Below, piece after piece: positions 35,801 through 44,877 of a stretch of 64,000 nt of DNA. The notes beneath the pieces were generated by a model. It did not search any database. It worked only from the letters and a program-made list of their open reading frames with translations, and was not told the origin of the DNA. The stretch is taken from contig NC_089176.1 in the NCBI RefSeq assembly GCF_947507565.1, forward strand, positions 372,001 to 436,000, written 5' to 3'. How positions within the stretch are numbered: position 1 is the stretch's first letter; every line of letters begins with the position of its first letter. Position numbers and translations under genes: made by a program. This stretch comes from Oscarella lobularis. Lineage: Eukaryota; Porifera; Homoscleromorpha; Homosclerophorida; Oscarellidae.

Positions 35801-37067
35801 TTTATTAATTTGACTTGCGTTTTTTTCTCAGGTTATGGCAGGTTCCGGCAACTTGAGCGTCATGCGACTTATCCGACAGCTTCATCCTCGCCTCAACGGA
35901 CCGGAAATTCGATACGGTTCCCACATGGCCGTCCACATGGCTCTCGGCCTGCTCTTTCTCGGAGGCGGCCAGTAAAAAATACGTATTTAAAATATCTGAA
36001 ATTTTATTGTCTTTCTCAAGGTACTCCGTCAGTCGAACCAATGGGGCTATAGCCGCACTCATGTGCTCTCTCTTTCCCATGTTTCCAACGACGAGTGTAG
36101 ACAATAGGTTCTAGTCTTTTCTTTTATCTTTGCTCTCTGAGTATCGTTGATTTGATTTCAGGTATCACATGCAAGCGCTTCGTCATTTCTACGTCTTGGC
36201 GTGCGAACGAAGGCTTCTCGTAACGAGAGAAGTCGACACAATGAAACCGTGCTACGTGCCAATCACTGTCACGTACAAAGTTCGTAATTTTCGCAACGCG
36301 ATTTAATTAAGACGATTGCAAGCGAGTTTCGTAGGAAAATACGCGCGTCTCGTTATTAGCTCCTTGCATCATTCCACCTATTGAAGATATGCTGGAGGTA
36401 AGATAACAAATTGACAGTACTTTCGTCACTTTTTGGCGTTGAATAGATTGCTCTGTCAAGTCCCCGTTATCTTCCACGAAAATTACTAGGCAGTGAGAAA
36501 TTAAGGTTAGTGCTAATTAATAAGACAGAGATGGCCGTGAGTTAGAAGATTTCTCTAGGGAACTTTTGCATTCCGGCGGATCTTTTTTGGTTCAACGACG
36601 GTCAGGGCATCGTCGTTACGAAGATGATCCCAAGGGTCACCATAGCCTTTCGACAGTGTTTTTGAAATCAGAGGAAGAAAAGAAGGTTCGTTATAGTGTT
36701 TTAGTGACTTTCTCTGACGTGAGGAAGTCTAGGTGTCTATGTCAAGTGAGGCCGCCCTGTCAGCCAAGAGCTCCGGTTTACTTCCGGTATAAAGTCCCTT
36801 TAGAATTTCGATACAGCTATATAATGTTTGTTTTTTATAGAGGGAACGATGGTTGATTAACCGTTTGCCGGTTACAGGAAAATTCGGCGTCGCTGGTCAT
36901 CCGAGTAAAGCTGCTCTTGAGCAAATGGTTTGGCTGCTTTTGCTTGTAATTATTCCTTTATCTCTTTCTTTCTGTAGATGAGCGCTACAGTGAAAATAAA
37001 ATCAAAAGAAGAAGAGGAGAATGATTTATTTTGTATGTGGACCAAGCGAGCTGGAACAGTTTCATAG
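29864..37067 (+). CDS. ANAPC1: ANAPC1 (APC1), APC/C scaffold subunit
   Basis: Many short exons. N-terminal WD40 half: AHWSIVEDDADKSG, VYIDGKNVVVTNG, RGLCIVHESSLRFHM, HSIWQMREEVK. Middle: LAVDLVRIWTDEF, ATARDNIIVETSNDDVYVG. C-terminal PC-repeat half: IPKLNLNGRAPPRDNT, MTNWPSFHNGVAAGL, AGFLLALGLNGHLKKLAVH, EMTTIGLLIGLAAA, SVHIPALLPAGSTQLNVPS, GLGLVYQGSAHRHIT, SYALAAGLALGMVTLG, NVHVTGPPAIVALGLMYLKT, AGSGNLSVMRLIRQLHPR and GALLFLGGG-type blocks. APC1 scaffolds the mitotic ubiquitin ligase. The gene ends at TAG 37065-37067. About 250 residues found at the human C-terminus are not apparent. The ATG lies 19 bp after the TSC2 stop. Confidence 0.94.
30549..30593. repeat. (AAT)n / (ATT)n microsatellite in an ANAPC1 intron
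   Basis: A run of AAT units turns into ATT units, giving a perfect inverted repeat that could form a hairpin. Intronic; no function inferred. Confidence 0.8.
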
Positions 37068-37141
37068 CAGTCACGTGCAAAATTCCTTTTCCAAGTGAAT
37101 AAAAAAATCTACGGCCCTACGGGACTCCACTCCCCACCCGG

Positions 37142-38558
37142 ATGACGTCTATGAACGAAGAATCCTATTCCCGAAAGGAATTCGAAGCCGTAGCCGAATG
37201 GCTCAAGAAAACAATCGACGTCGACATCGAAACGAGCGATTTCATGAACGTCCTACGAAACGGCGTCGCCCTGTGCTTCCTCGTCGAAAAAGTCCACGAA
37301 TCGTATCGAAAACTACGCGAAGCGGACGAACCGTGCACCGTCACGCTCTCGCCAATGCCTAAAAAGTACCACAAGCGCGACCAAGCGGACAAGCGTCCCT
37401 CATTCGCTCGCGACAACGTCGCCGCGTTTCTCACGCTTTGTCGCGAATTGGGCGTAGGCGAAGACGTTCGTTTCGAAGCGAACGATCTCGTTAGTCCGTC
37501 GCGCGGCAGCGAACGACGCGCCGTCGTTCAGACGCTCTTCGATTTCTCGCTACTCGCCGCGAAGTGCGGACTCGATTCGCCGAATCTCGATCGATTCGAT
37601 GAAGAGGAGGACGAAGTGGAGGAAACTCCTATTGGTGACGTCAAGGAAGGCGAAGTTTCGCCTCCTGTTGATGTCAAAGAAGGCGAAATCGCGCCTCTTG
37701 TCCATAAGGAAAGCCCGCTTCCGGTCGCTCCTAGCGGGAATGCGAAGAGGCGTGACAGTAAAGTGAAAGCGAAGGCGAAGAAATCCGCGCCAACGCCGGT
37801 CAAAGTTGACGTCGCCGTGCGCGGCGTCGTCAAAGCGGTCGGGTACGAGCACTCGGTCGTAAAAGATAAGGATAAGGGAGAAGGATACTATATTATTCAG
37901 CCTGGCGATAAGCGAGCCTTTGTTCGGGTAAGAGATAATCGAATTTGACTCCTAATTTGACTGCTGTGTTTTAGGTGCTTCGATCTTGTATTATGGTGAA
38001 GGTCGGAGGTGGGTGGAGTCCTCTTGAGACCTATCTTCTGAAGAGGAAGCGCACCGCTGTGAAGAGTAGGAAAAACGTGCGTTGTGATAGTTTCTCGGGT
38101 TATAATAAGCCTTTAGTTTCTGATATTGACTCTCGTGAACCGATCAGCACTGCTACCGGCGGGGAAATAGTTCAGTCAGAAAAAGAAAAACACGGTGGGG
38201 TTTCCGGGGAAAAGGTAGCCCAAACGCAGACGTCAACTCCGAGAAGAAGTCTTAGAATTCCTTCGAAGCCGCTTGCGAGTGCTTTGTTGAAAAAAGGCGA
38301 TGTGGGCTCAGCGAAGAGTAAGGAAATCGGTTGACTCAGACTTTATGGTATTTACGTGTCAAAAACATGACTATGCCATGTGTGTTGTTAGGAAGCAAGA
38401 TCTCGCAGTTCGATTCTAGTGCCAGTACGTCGTCTCCTAAAGGCAAGTCGTCGCCGCGCGAGAGACGCGGCGTAAAGAGGAGAGCGCCTGAGAGAAATGA
38501 GACTAAAAACCAGCCCGCCAAAAGAAAAACTCGAAGCGAGCAGAAGAAGAACGCCTGA
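37142..38558 (+). CDS. GAS2-like actin-microtubule linker (CH + GAR domains), complete copy
   Basis: Residues about 10-150 form a calponin-homology domain (FEAVAEWLKKTIDVDIETSD, MNVLRNGVALCFLVEKV, FARDNVAAFLTLCRELGVGE, ndlV motif). After an acidic/Lys-rich linker with repeated DVKEGE units comes a GAR (Gas2) domain: YYIIQPGDKRAFVRV splicing to LRSCIMVKVGGGWSPLETYL, the typical VRVGGGW-type core. The basic C-terminus (RERRGVKRRAPERN) fits microtubule binding. This matches GAS2/GAS2L proteins that join F-actin to microtubules. Three exons: 37142-37928, 37975-38330 and 38393-38558 (approximate borders). Its 3' two thirds was copied at 41838-42620. Confidence 0.88.
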
Positions 38559-38975
38559 TTTTTTAAGTCAAAATACTCTTATAGCTTTTTTGAGACGTTT
38601 TGTTGTTTTTTGAAGGCGGTTTTCACGAGAGCGGACCTTAGAGCGGACCTTAGATACAGGAAGCCAATCGATAACGCATGCGCCGGCCAAAGCAGCGTAA
38701 AGACACGCCCAATTGGTCCTCAGAAAACAAGATCCCGCCCATTCAAAAAATTGCTCCGCCCCCAGACACCATTTCTCTTTTATCTATGCGGCCACTGGTG
38801 GCTAGGCCCCCTCATCTCCGCGCCGATCGTCGTTTCACTGCGTCCTCTTTCCGACCGACAGCGACAACAATCCGACAGACTTCTACTGTCATTTGCCTAA
38901 GCCGTATCGCGTTGACAGCTCGCTACGACGTCTTCTAATTAATTCGGCATCGACACAAACAGAAACAGCGAGTCT
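38559..38975. other. Intergenic stretch after the GAS2-like gene
   Basis: 417 bp without a gene that I can support. The first 130 bp recur after the GAS2-like fragment (42620-42710), so they are part of the duplicated unit. A direct repeat AGAGCGGACCTT occurs twice at 38631-38655. Confidence 0.5.
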
Positions 38976-39173
38976 TTATGTACTGCCATAGAAAAAATCA
39001 TTTCTAAGTAGTTTCACGTCGGATTCGATCTTTCGCAGGAGGGCTGCTTGTTCTTCTAGACCATCGATGATCTCAAGGTGCCTGTCGTCTTTGTTTCGCC
39101 GCGTTTTCCGGCTGAAAATCTTCTTCAGAAACTCGAAGCACATCACGATCAAGGAGGAAAGCGTTGTGCCCAT
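38976..39173 (-). CDS. Unrecognised small protein, copy 1 of 3 (MGTTLSS family)
   Basis: A 65-residue single-exon frame starting MGTTLSSLIVMCFEFLKKIF. MGxxxS is a good N-myristoylation signal, followed by a hydrophobic then basic stretch (KKIFSRKTRR) and an acidic coiled-coil-like helix (LEIIDGLEEQAALLRKIESD). I do not know the family. Against copy 3 it has a 3 bp and a 12 bp deletion, both keeping frame, which argues that the frame is or was under coding constraint. The end (NDFFYGST) differs from the other copies. No BFAR gene lies directly upstream of this copy. Confidence 0.6.
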   Translation of the reverse strand: MGTTLSSLIVMCFEFLKKIFSRKTRRNKDDRHLEIIDGLEEQAALLRKIESDVKLLRNDFFYGST

Positions 39174-39354
39174 GTTAGCTGTTCAGATTGGCCAGTCACG
39201 TCACGAGTTTGCCTTCCTGGCCGGTGCTTCCCTCTTCCGGTTCTTCTGAAGTGGTCAGGAAAACTTTTGATATGCTTGAGCTATAGATAGGCCTACTCTA
39301 ATGGCGGTAGTCAATTACGATCGCGATCCTTAGGCGCGGACTTGAAGCCGCTTT

Positions 39355-39905
39355 AGTTTGGGCGTAGAAGAGTCAGTGACGTCACACTAGGAACGGAAGT
39401 GGGTGTTTCTGCTGCTTCCAGTACATTTTTGATTGCCTCTACAGCACGATTTTTCTCAACAAGGACGTATGGCCAGTGTTAGTTCTAGTTCAGATCGCTT
39501 TGAATAAGCGATATTGGGCCCCGTTTTAGGCAATTAGTGCCTTTCGCTGCATCCAGTTTCGGCCGCTATTTTGGTAGCCGCCGAAATCAGGCCTACAACG
39601 TCATTCGCCTCTCTAGAACCGTTTGAAAGTGTTTCAATTACACATTAAAACCCGCGTTTGTTCCATACCTAGTTAGGAGACGGAGCGGTTTCCCCGAAAA
39701 TGAAACTGGCCCTTATTGCCCCAAAATGGAGCTAGACGTCGAAGCTATAGCTTCTTTGTGTCAGTATCTACCGTAAATCGGTAAGGTCTATCATAGCTAG
39801 TAAGCGAATTCGACGTCTAGAAGCTGTCAAAAAAGTACTGAGAAGCAGCCGAAACGACTTCCGTTCCTATAGTGACGTCATGCCTTACTCCGCCCACTAA
39901 ACTTT
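39355..39905. mobile_element. MITE-like element with long terminal inverted repeats
   Basis: The left end (about 39355-39425) and the reverse complement of the right end (about 39836-39905) match over roughly 65 bp with small gaps: both contain TGACGTCA, AGGAACGGAAGT and TGCTTC followed by AGTAC. No transposase frame exists in the roughly 430 bp interior. This is the layout of a non-autonomous DNA transposon. The target-site duplication is not certain. It lies between small-gene copies 1 and 2 and is absent from the second duplicated unit. Confidence 0.75.
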
Positions 39906-40138
39906 ACAGTGTTGTAGAGCCGCGAAACTTTGGGTTACAGAATTTTGACTAACGCTAACGAATCGTACGCATTCACGTACACCCGAAACAGCAGTGATCG
40001 GAATAAATTTTTTTGCCACTTCAGCCATTTGGAACAGTTTGCGCGCCCTGCCCCCGACTTGGTTTGCACGAAACGGCGAGTCAGCGAGTTTTTATACTAT
40101 ACAACCCGTACAACTGCGGTGCTCGGCTCAAAAGTCAC

Positions 40139-40348
40139 TTAAAAGTCATCTGTCTTCCTTATTCTAAGTACTTTCACGTCGGATTCAATCTTTCGCAGGA
40201 GGGCTGCTTGTTCTTCCAGACTATCGATGATCTCAAGGTGCCTGTCGTCTTCTTTGTTTCGCCAGCTGATTCGGTGCGTTTTCCGGCTGAAAATCTTCTT
40301 CAGAAACTCGAAGCACATCTCGATCAAGGAGGAAAGCGTTGTGCCCAT
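40139..40348 (-). CDS. Unrecognised small protein, copy 2 of 3 (MGTTLSS family)
   Basis: A 69-residue frame: MGTTLSSLIEMCFEFLKKIF, SRKTHRISWRNKEDDRHLEI, then a Glu/Leu-rich helix and KVLRIRKTDDF. It keeps Gly2 and Ser6 for N-myristoylation, the Lys-rich patch and the helix. It is head to head with BFAR copy 1, 145 bp between starts, so the two probably share a promoter. The function is unknown; a membrane-tethered regulator is a guess from the lipidation signal and the basic patch. Confidence 0.65.
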   Translation of the reverse strand: MGTTLSSLIEMCFEFLKKIFSRKTHRISWRNKEDDRHLEIIDSLEEQAALLRKIESDVKVLRIRKTDDF

Positions 40349-40493
40349 GTGAGCTGAACCGAGTTCGCCTAATTCAATTTAGCGGGATGCCCCGAGTTAA
40401 CGGAAGCGTCTCCCACCGCAATGATGCCTACGATCCGCCTTCCTGCCCTTCCTGCCGGCCCCGCCTTTCAATGATTATTCGCGCGCGCTAAAA

Positions 40494-41806
40494 ATGGCTG
40501 AGTCGACGCGAGAGAACTTCATCTGCGGCTGCTGCATGGATCTGATGGTCGACGCGACGACACTGACATGCGGCCACAGTTTCTGTCGCGCGTGCCTCGC
40601 TCGCTGGTGGTCGACGCAGCGGAAAACGATTTGCCTAACGTGTCGCCAACCGTGGCAAGGCCATCCTCAAGTCAACACAGCACTGCGGTAAAATAGAAGG
40701 GCAGATACATAATATTTGCAGTACTTTTCGCACTAGAAACGCGATTGAGAATCTGTACGCCGACGAGATGCACGCGAAACGAGAGACGTTGACTTCGGAC
40801 AGCGAAACGACGAGAGTGCTTCGAGAATTCGAGCAGAACAGTCGCCCGACACGCCCCAATCGACCGCCATCGGGATTTCACTTCGAAGCGAACGTGAACG
40901 GAAACGGAAACGGTGGAAAACTGTGTTTATTAATCGCAGGTCTAATCGTAAGCGAGAACAAGGAAATAATCTCGTATATTTTGTTCTTACGTACTCCTAA
41001 GGTTTTGTGGCTATTTTCAAGTGAGTCAGAGGGATCAGCATGGAGCGAATCCAAGCCTCATGTTTACAACTGGAACACTGATGAAGTGGTACTATGGATG
41101 AAACAAATCGGTGATTGGACGGAGCCATACATTGAAACATTTCGCAACGAGGTACCAAGTCACTAAAATTTTATTTGTAAATAATTATTATCAATGTATA
41201 TAGAGTATCAATGGAAAGCTTCTTCTTCGTTTGACAGATGACGATCTAAGAGAGCTTGGCGTTATGCGTGGGTGGCATCGGAGCACAATTTTAGACGAAC
41301 TCAGCAAGCTCCAGAACAAAAAGGACGAGGAACAGCCCAATGATTTATGGGAGTTCAAGGCAAGCGAACAAAAAAACAATGATGATTAATAATTATAATT
41401 AATAACGTAATAGGATCGTCATCCCAAATTATCAATGTGGACTATCGTCTGTCTACACAATTTCCCGCGCGCCTATTTCCTCTACTCGTACACTTTTCAC
41501 TACGACGAAGTCTACATTCCCTTTCTGCACAGCATAGCCTCAAAAGACACAGGAGACGACAAGGTATTATCAAGCACTTAGTATCTATTCTATTCTCTTT
41601 CTCCCTAGAACGTTACGGATACCCAACTCATTGCTGATTTCTGGTTCAAAGTTCTTGTTGTTCCCTATTATCTCATTGGCGTATTTGCTTGGAATTGGAT
41701 CGACGTGACTCCGTTGAACGCTCTCTTGATCGTCGCCTACGCTGCTTGTCGAACAATCAGCCACGCAACGTCTCTTCGACGAACACTAAACAGACTCAGA
41801 TGGTAA
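40494..41806 (+). pseudogene. BFAR: BFAR copy 1, lacking its last exon
   Basis: This copy has the RING finger (FICGCCMDLMVDATTLTCGH, FCRACLARWW, CLTCRQPW), the SAM domain (VYNWNTDEVVLWMKQIGDWT; LRLTDDDLRELGVMRGWHRS) and the membrane-linked exons (TFHYDEVYIPFLHSIA; FWFKVLVVPYYLIGVFAW) of bifunctional apoptosis regulator. The final exon found in copy 2 is replaced by a GAS2-like fragment, so reading through the last donor ends at TAA 41804-41806 after RTLNRLRW. RING and SAM are intact, so a shortened protein could still be made; I list it as a likely pseudogene because the last membrane segment is lost. In copy 2 the linker has three extra residues. Confidence 0.75.
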
Positions 41807-41837
41807 TAAAAATCATTTTAAGGTCATTATCATTATT

Positions 41838-42620
41838 GTGAAAGCGAAGGCGAAGAAATCCGCGTCGACGCCAGTCAAAGTTGACGTCGCCGTGCGCGGC
41901 GTCATCAAAACGGTCGGGTACGAGCACTCGGTCGTAAAAGATAAGGAGAAGGATACTATATTATTCAGCCTGGCGATAAGCGAGCCTTTGTTCGGGTAAG
42001 AGATAATCGAATTTGACGTCTATTTGACTGCTGTGTTTTCATTAGGTGCTTCGATCTTGTATTATGGTGAAGGTCAGAGGTGGGAGTCCTCTTGAGACCT
42101 ATCTTCTGAAGAGGAAGCGCACTGCTGTGAAGAGTAGGGAAAAACCTGCGTTTATGATTGTTTCATTATAAGCCTTTAGTTTCTGATATTGACTCTTGTG
42201 AACCGATCAGCACTGCTACCGGTGGGGAAATAGTTCAGTCAGAAAAAGAAAAACATGGTGGGGTTTCCGGGGAAAAGGTAGCCCAAACGCAGACGTCAAC
42301 TCCGAGAAGAAGTCCTAGAATTCCTTCGAAGCCGCTTGCGAGTGCTTTGTTGAAAAAAGGCGATGTGGGCTCAGCGAAGAGTAAGGAAATCGGTTGACTC
42401 AGACTTGATGGTATTTACATGTCAAAAACATGACTATGCCATGTGTGTTAGGAAGCAAGATCTCGCAGTTCGATTCTAGTACCAGTACGTCGTCTCCTAA
42501 AGGCAAGTCGTCGCCGCGCGAGAGACGCGGCGTAAAGAGGAGAGCGCCTGAGAGAAATGAGACTAAAAACCAGCCCGCCAAAAGAAAAACTTGAAGCGAG
42601 CAGAAGAAGAACGCCTGATT
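41838..42620 (+). pseudogene. GAS2-like 3' fragment (duplicated, broken)
   Basis: It is nearly identical to 37762-38560: the Lys/Ala-rich linker, the GAR exon and the basic last exon. It starts abruptly inside what was the last intron of BFAR copy 1. A 7 bp deletion near 41945 (AAGGATAAGG region) shifts frame before the GAR motif. Smaller changes also occur after the GAR motif (the GGAGGTGGG stretch is shortened) and an Arg codon became a stop near the end. The CH-domain exon is absent. No function expected. Confidence 0.88.
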
Positions 42621-42823
42621 TTTTAAGTCAAAATACTCCTATAGCTTTTTTGAGACGTTTTGTTGTTTTTTGAAGGCGGTTTCCACGAGAACGGACCATA
42701 GATACAGGTACCTATGGAGCCAATCAATAACGCAAGTGAGGAATTTCCTGCCCCGCGGGGCGTCCCTGCCCCCGCGTTTGAACAGAAACAGCGAGTCTTT
42801 ATGTACTGCCATAGACTAAAAAG

Positions 42824-43036
42824 TCACTTAAAAGTCATCTGTCTTTCAATTCTAAGTAGTTTCACGTCGTACTCGATCTTTCGCAGGAGGGCTGCTTGTT
42901 CTTCTAGACCATCGATGATCTCAAGGTGTCTGTCGTCTTCTTTGTTTCGCCAGCTGATTCGGTGCGTTTTCCGGCTGAAAATCTTCTTCAGAAACTCGAA
43001 GCACATCACGATCAAGGAGGAAAGCGTTGTGCCCAT
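42824..43036 (-). CDS. Unrecognised small protein, copy 3 of 3 (MGTTLSS family)
   Basis: A 70-residue frame: MGTTLSSLIVMCFEFLKKIF, SRKTHRISWRNKEDDRHLEI, then IDGLEEQAALLRKIEYDVKL and a basic end. It is the longest copy. It is head to head with the complete BFAR copy 2, 129 bp between starts. Its downstream flank combines sequences seen separately next to copies 1 and 2, which suggests it is closest to the original arrangement. No known family recognised. Confidence 0.65.
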   Translation of the reverse strand: MGTTLSSLIVMCFEFLKKIFSRKTHRISWRNKEDDRHLEIIDGLEEQAALLRKIEYDVKLLRIERQMTFK

Positions 43037-43165
43037 GTTAGCTGTACCGACTGTTAGTTCACGCTAATTCAATACTGCACGCAGACGTCGTCACGAGATT
43101 GCCTTCCCTCTTCCGGTTCTTCCTGCCTGGCCCCGCCTTTCAATGATCATTCGCGCGCGCTAAAA

Positions 43166-44730
43166 ATGGCTGAGTCGACGCGAGAGAACTTCATCTGCGG
43201 CTGCTGCATGGATCTGATGGTCGACGCGACGACACTGACGTGCGGCCACAGTTTCTGTCGCGCGTGCCTCGCGCGCTGGTGGTCGACGCAGCGGAAAACG
43301 ATTTGCCTAACGTGTCGCCAACCGTGGCAAGGCCATCCTCAAGTCAACACAGCACTGCGGTAAGATAGAAAGGCAGATACATACTATTTGCAGTACTTTT
43401 CGCACTAGAAACGCGATTGAGAATCTGTACGCCGACGAGATGCGCGCGAAACGAGAGACGTTGACTTCGGACAGCGAAACGACGAGAGTGCTTCGAGAAT
43501 TCGAGCAGAACAGTCGCCCGACACGCCCCAATCGACCGCAATCGGGATTTCACTTCGAAGCGAACGTGAACGGAAACGGAAACGGTGGAAAACTGTGTTT
43601 ATTAATCGCAGGTCTAATCGTAAGCGAGAACAAGGAAATAATCTCGTATATTTTGTTCTTACGTACTCCTAAGGTTTTGTGGCTATTTTCAAGTGAATCA
43701 GAGCAGGAAGGGGGATCAGCATGGAGCGAATCCAAGCCTCATGTTTACAACTGGAACACTGAGGAAGTCGTACTATGGATGAAAAAAATCGGTGATTGGA
43801 CGGAGCCATACATTGAAACATTTCGCAACGAGGTACCAAGTCACTAAAATTTTATTTGTAAATAATTATTATCAATGTATATAGAGTATCAATGGAAAGC
43901 TTCTTCTTCGTTTGACAGATGACGATCTAAGAGAGCTTGGCGTTATGCGTGAGTTTCATCGGAGTACAATTTTAGACGAACTCAACAAGCTCCAGAACAA
44001 AAAGGACGAGGAACAGCCCAATGATTTATGGGAGTTCAAGGCAAGCGAACAAAAACAATGATGATTAATAATTATAATTAATAACGTAATAGGATCGTCA
44101 TCCCAAATTATCAATGTGGACTATCGTCTGTCTACACAATTTCCCGCGCGCCTATTTCCTCTACTCGTACACTTTTCACTACGACGAAGTCTACATTCCC
44201 TTTCTGCACAGCATAGCCTCAAAAGACACAGGAGACGACAAGGTATTATCAAGCACTTAGTATCTATTCCCTTCTCTTTCTCCCTAGAACGTTACGGATA
44301 CCCAACTCATTGCTGATTTCTGGTTCAAAGTTCTTGTTGTTCCCTATTATCTCATTGGCGTATTTGCTTGGAATTGGATCGACGTGACTCCGTTGAACGC
44401 TCTCTTGATCGTCGTCTACGCTGCTTGTCGAACAATCAGCCATGCAACGTCTCTTAGACGAACACTAAACAGACTCAGATGGTAAATATAAAAAATTATT
44501 TTATAATTATTATCATTATTAGCGAATATGTTTTTTGAAGGGATTTCAAAGCGGTGGCATTTGCTGAGATTAGTGGTTTTGCTTATCATTTTATTACCAC
44601 GGGGATTCTGTGGTCGCTGACTCCGACGTTCATCTCTGATTGGGCCTTCTTTATTCTCATCATCTATTGGCCATTGCAAAGCGTAAGGCAAGCGTATAAG
44701 GACGTCAAAGCGATGAGTGGATTTGCATAA
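43166..44730 (+). CDS. BFAR: BFAR, bifunctional apoptosis regulator (RING-SAM-membrane E3), complete copy
   Basis: N-terminal C3HC4 RING (residues about 12-55; CGCCMDLMVDATTLTCGHSF, CLTCRQPW), one hydrophobic segment (KLCLLIAGLIVLWLF), a SAM domain starting VYNWNTEEVVLWMKKIGDWT, then several membrane segments (FWFKVLVVPYYLIGVFAWNW, LNALLIVVYAACRTI). The last exon begins at FKAVAFAEISGF and continues with FITTGILWSL and FFILIIYWPLQS before the stop at 44728-44730. This matches BFAR, an ER membrane ubiquitin ligase that modulates apoptosis and ER stress. Six or so exons. It differs from copy 1 by a handful of substitutions, a three-residue insertion and the last exon. Confidence 0.93.
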
Positions 44731-44877
44731 AAAAATGGATGTTCGTGTACTTCGCCCTTCTTCTAGTATTGATAATTATTGATTATCCGGGAACTCGCCT
44801 TCCGTCTTTCGACATTCGCGAGCGTTTTTTCTGGATGAAACTACGCGTATCGCGTCACTTTCAGTTGTCGCGCAGCA

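Noticed and set aside
40494-41806. BFAR copy 1 as a complete gene
   Set aside because: The last exon seen in copy 2 is replaced by GAS2-like sequence, so the protein must end early; listed as a likely pseudogene.
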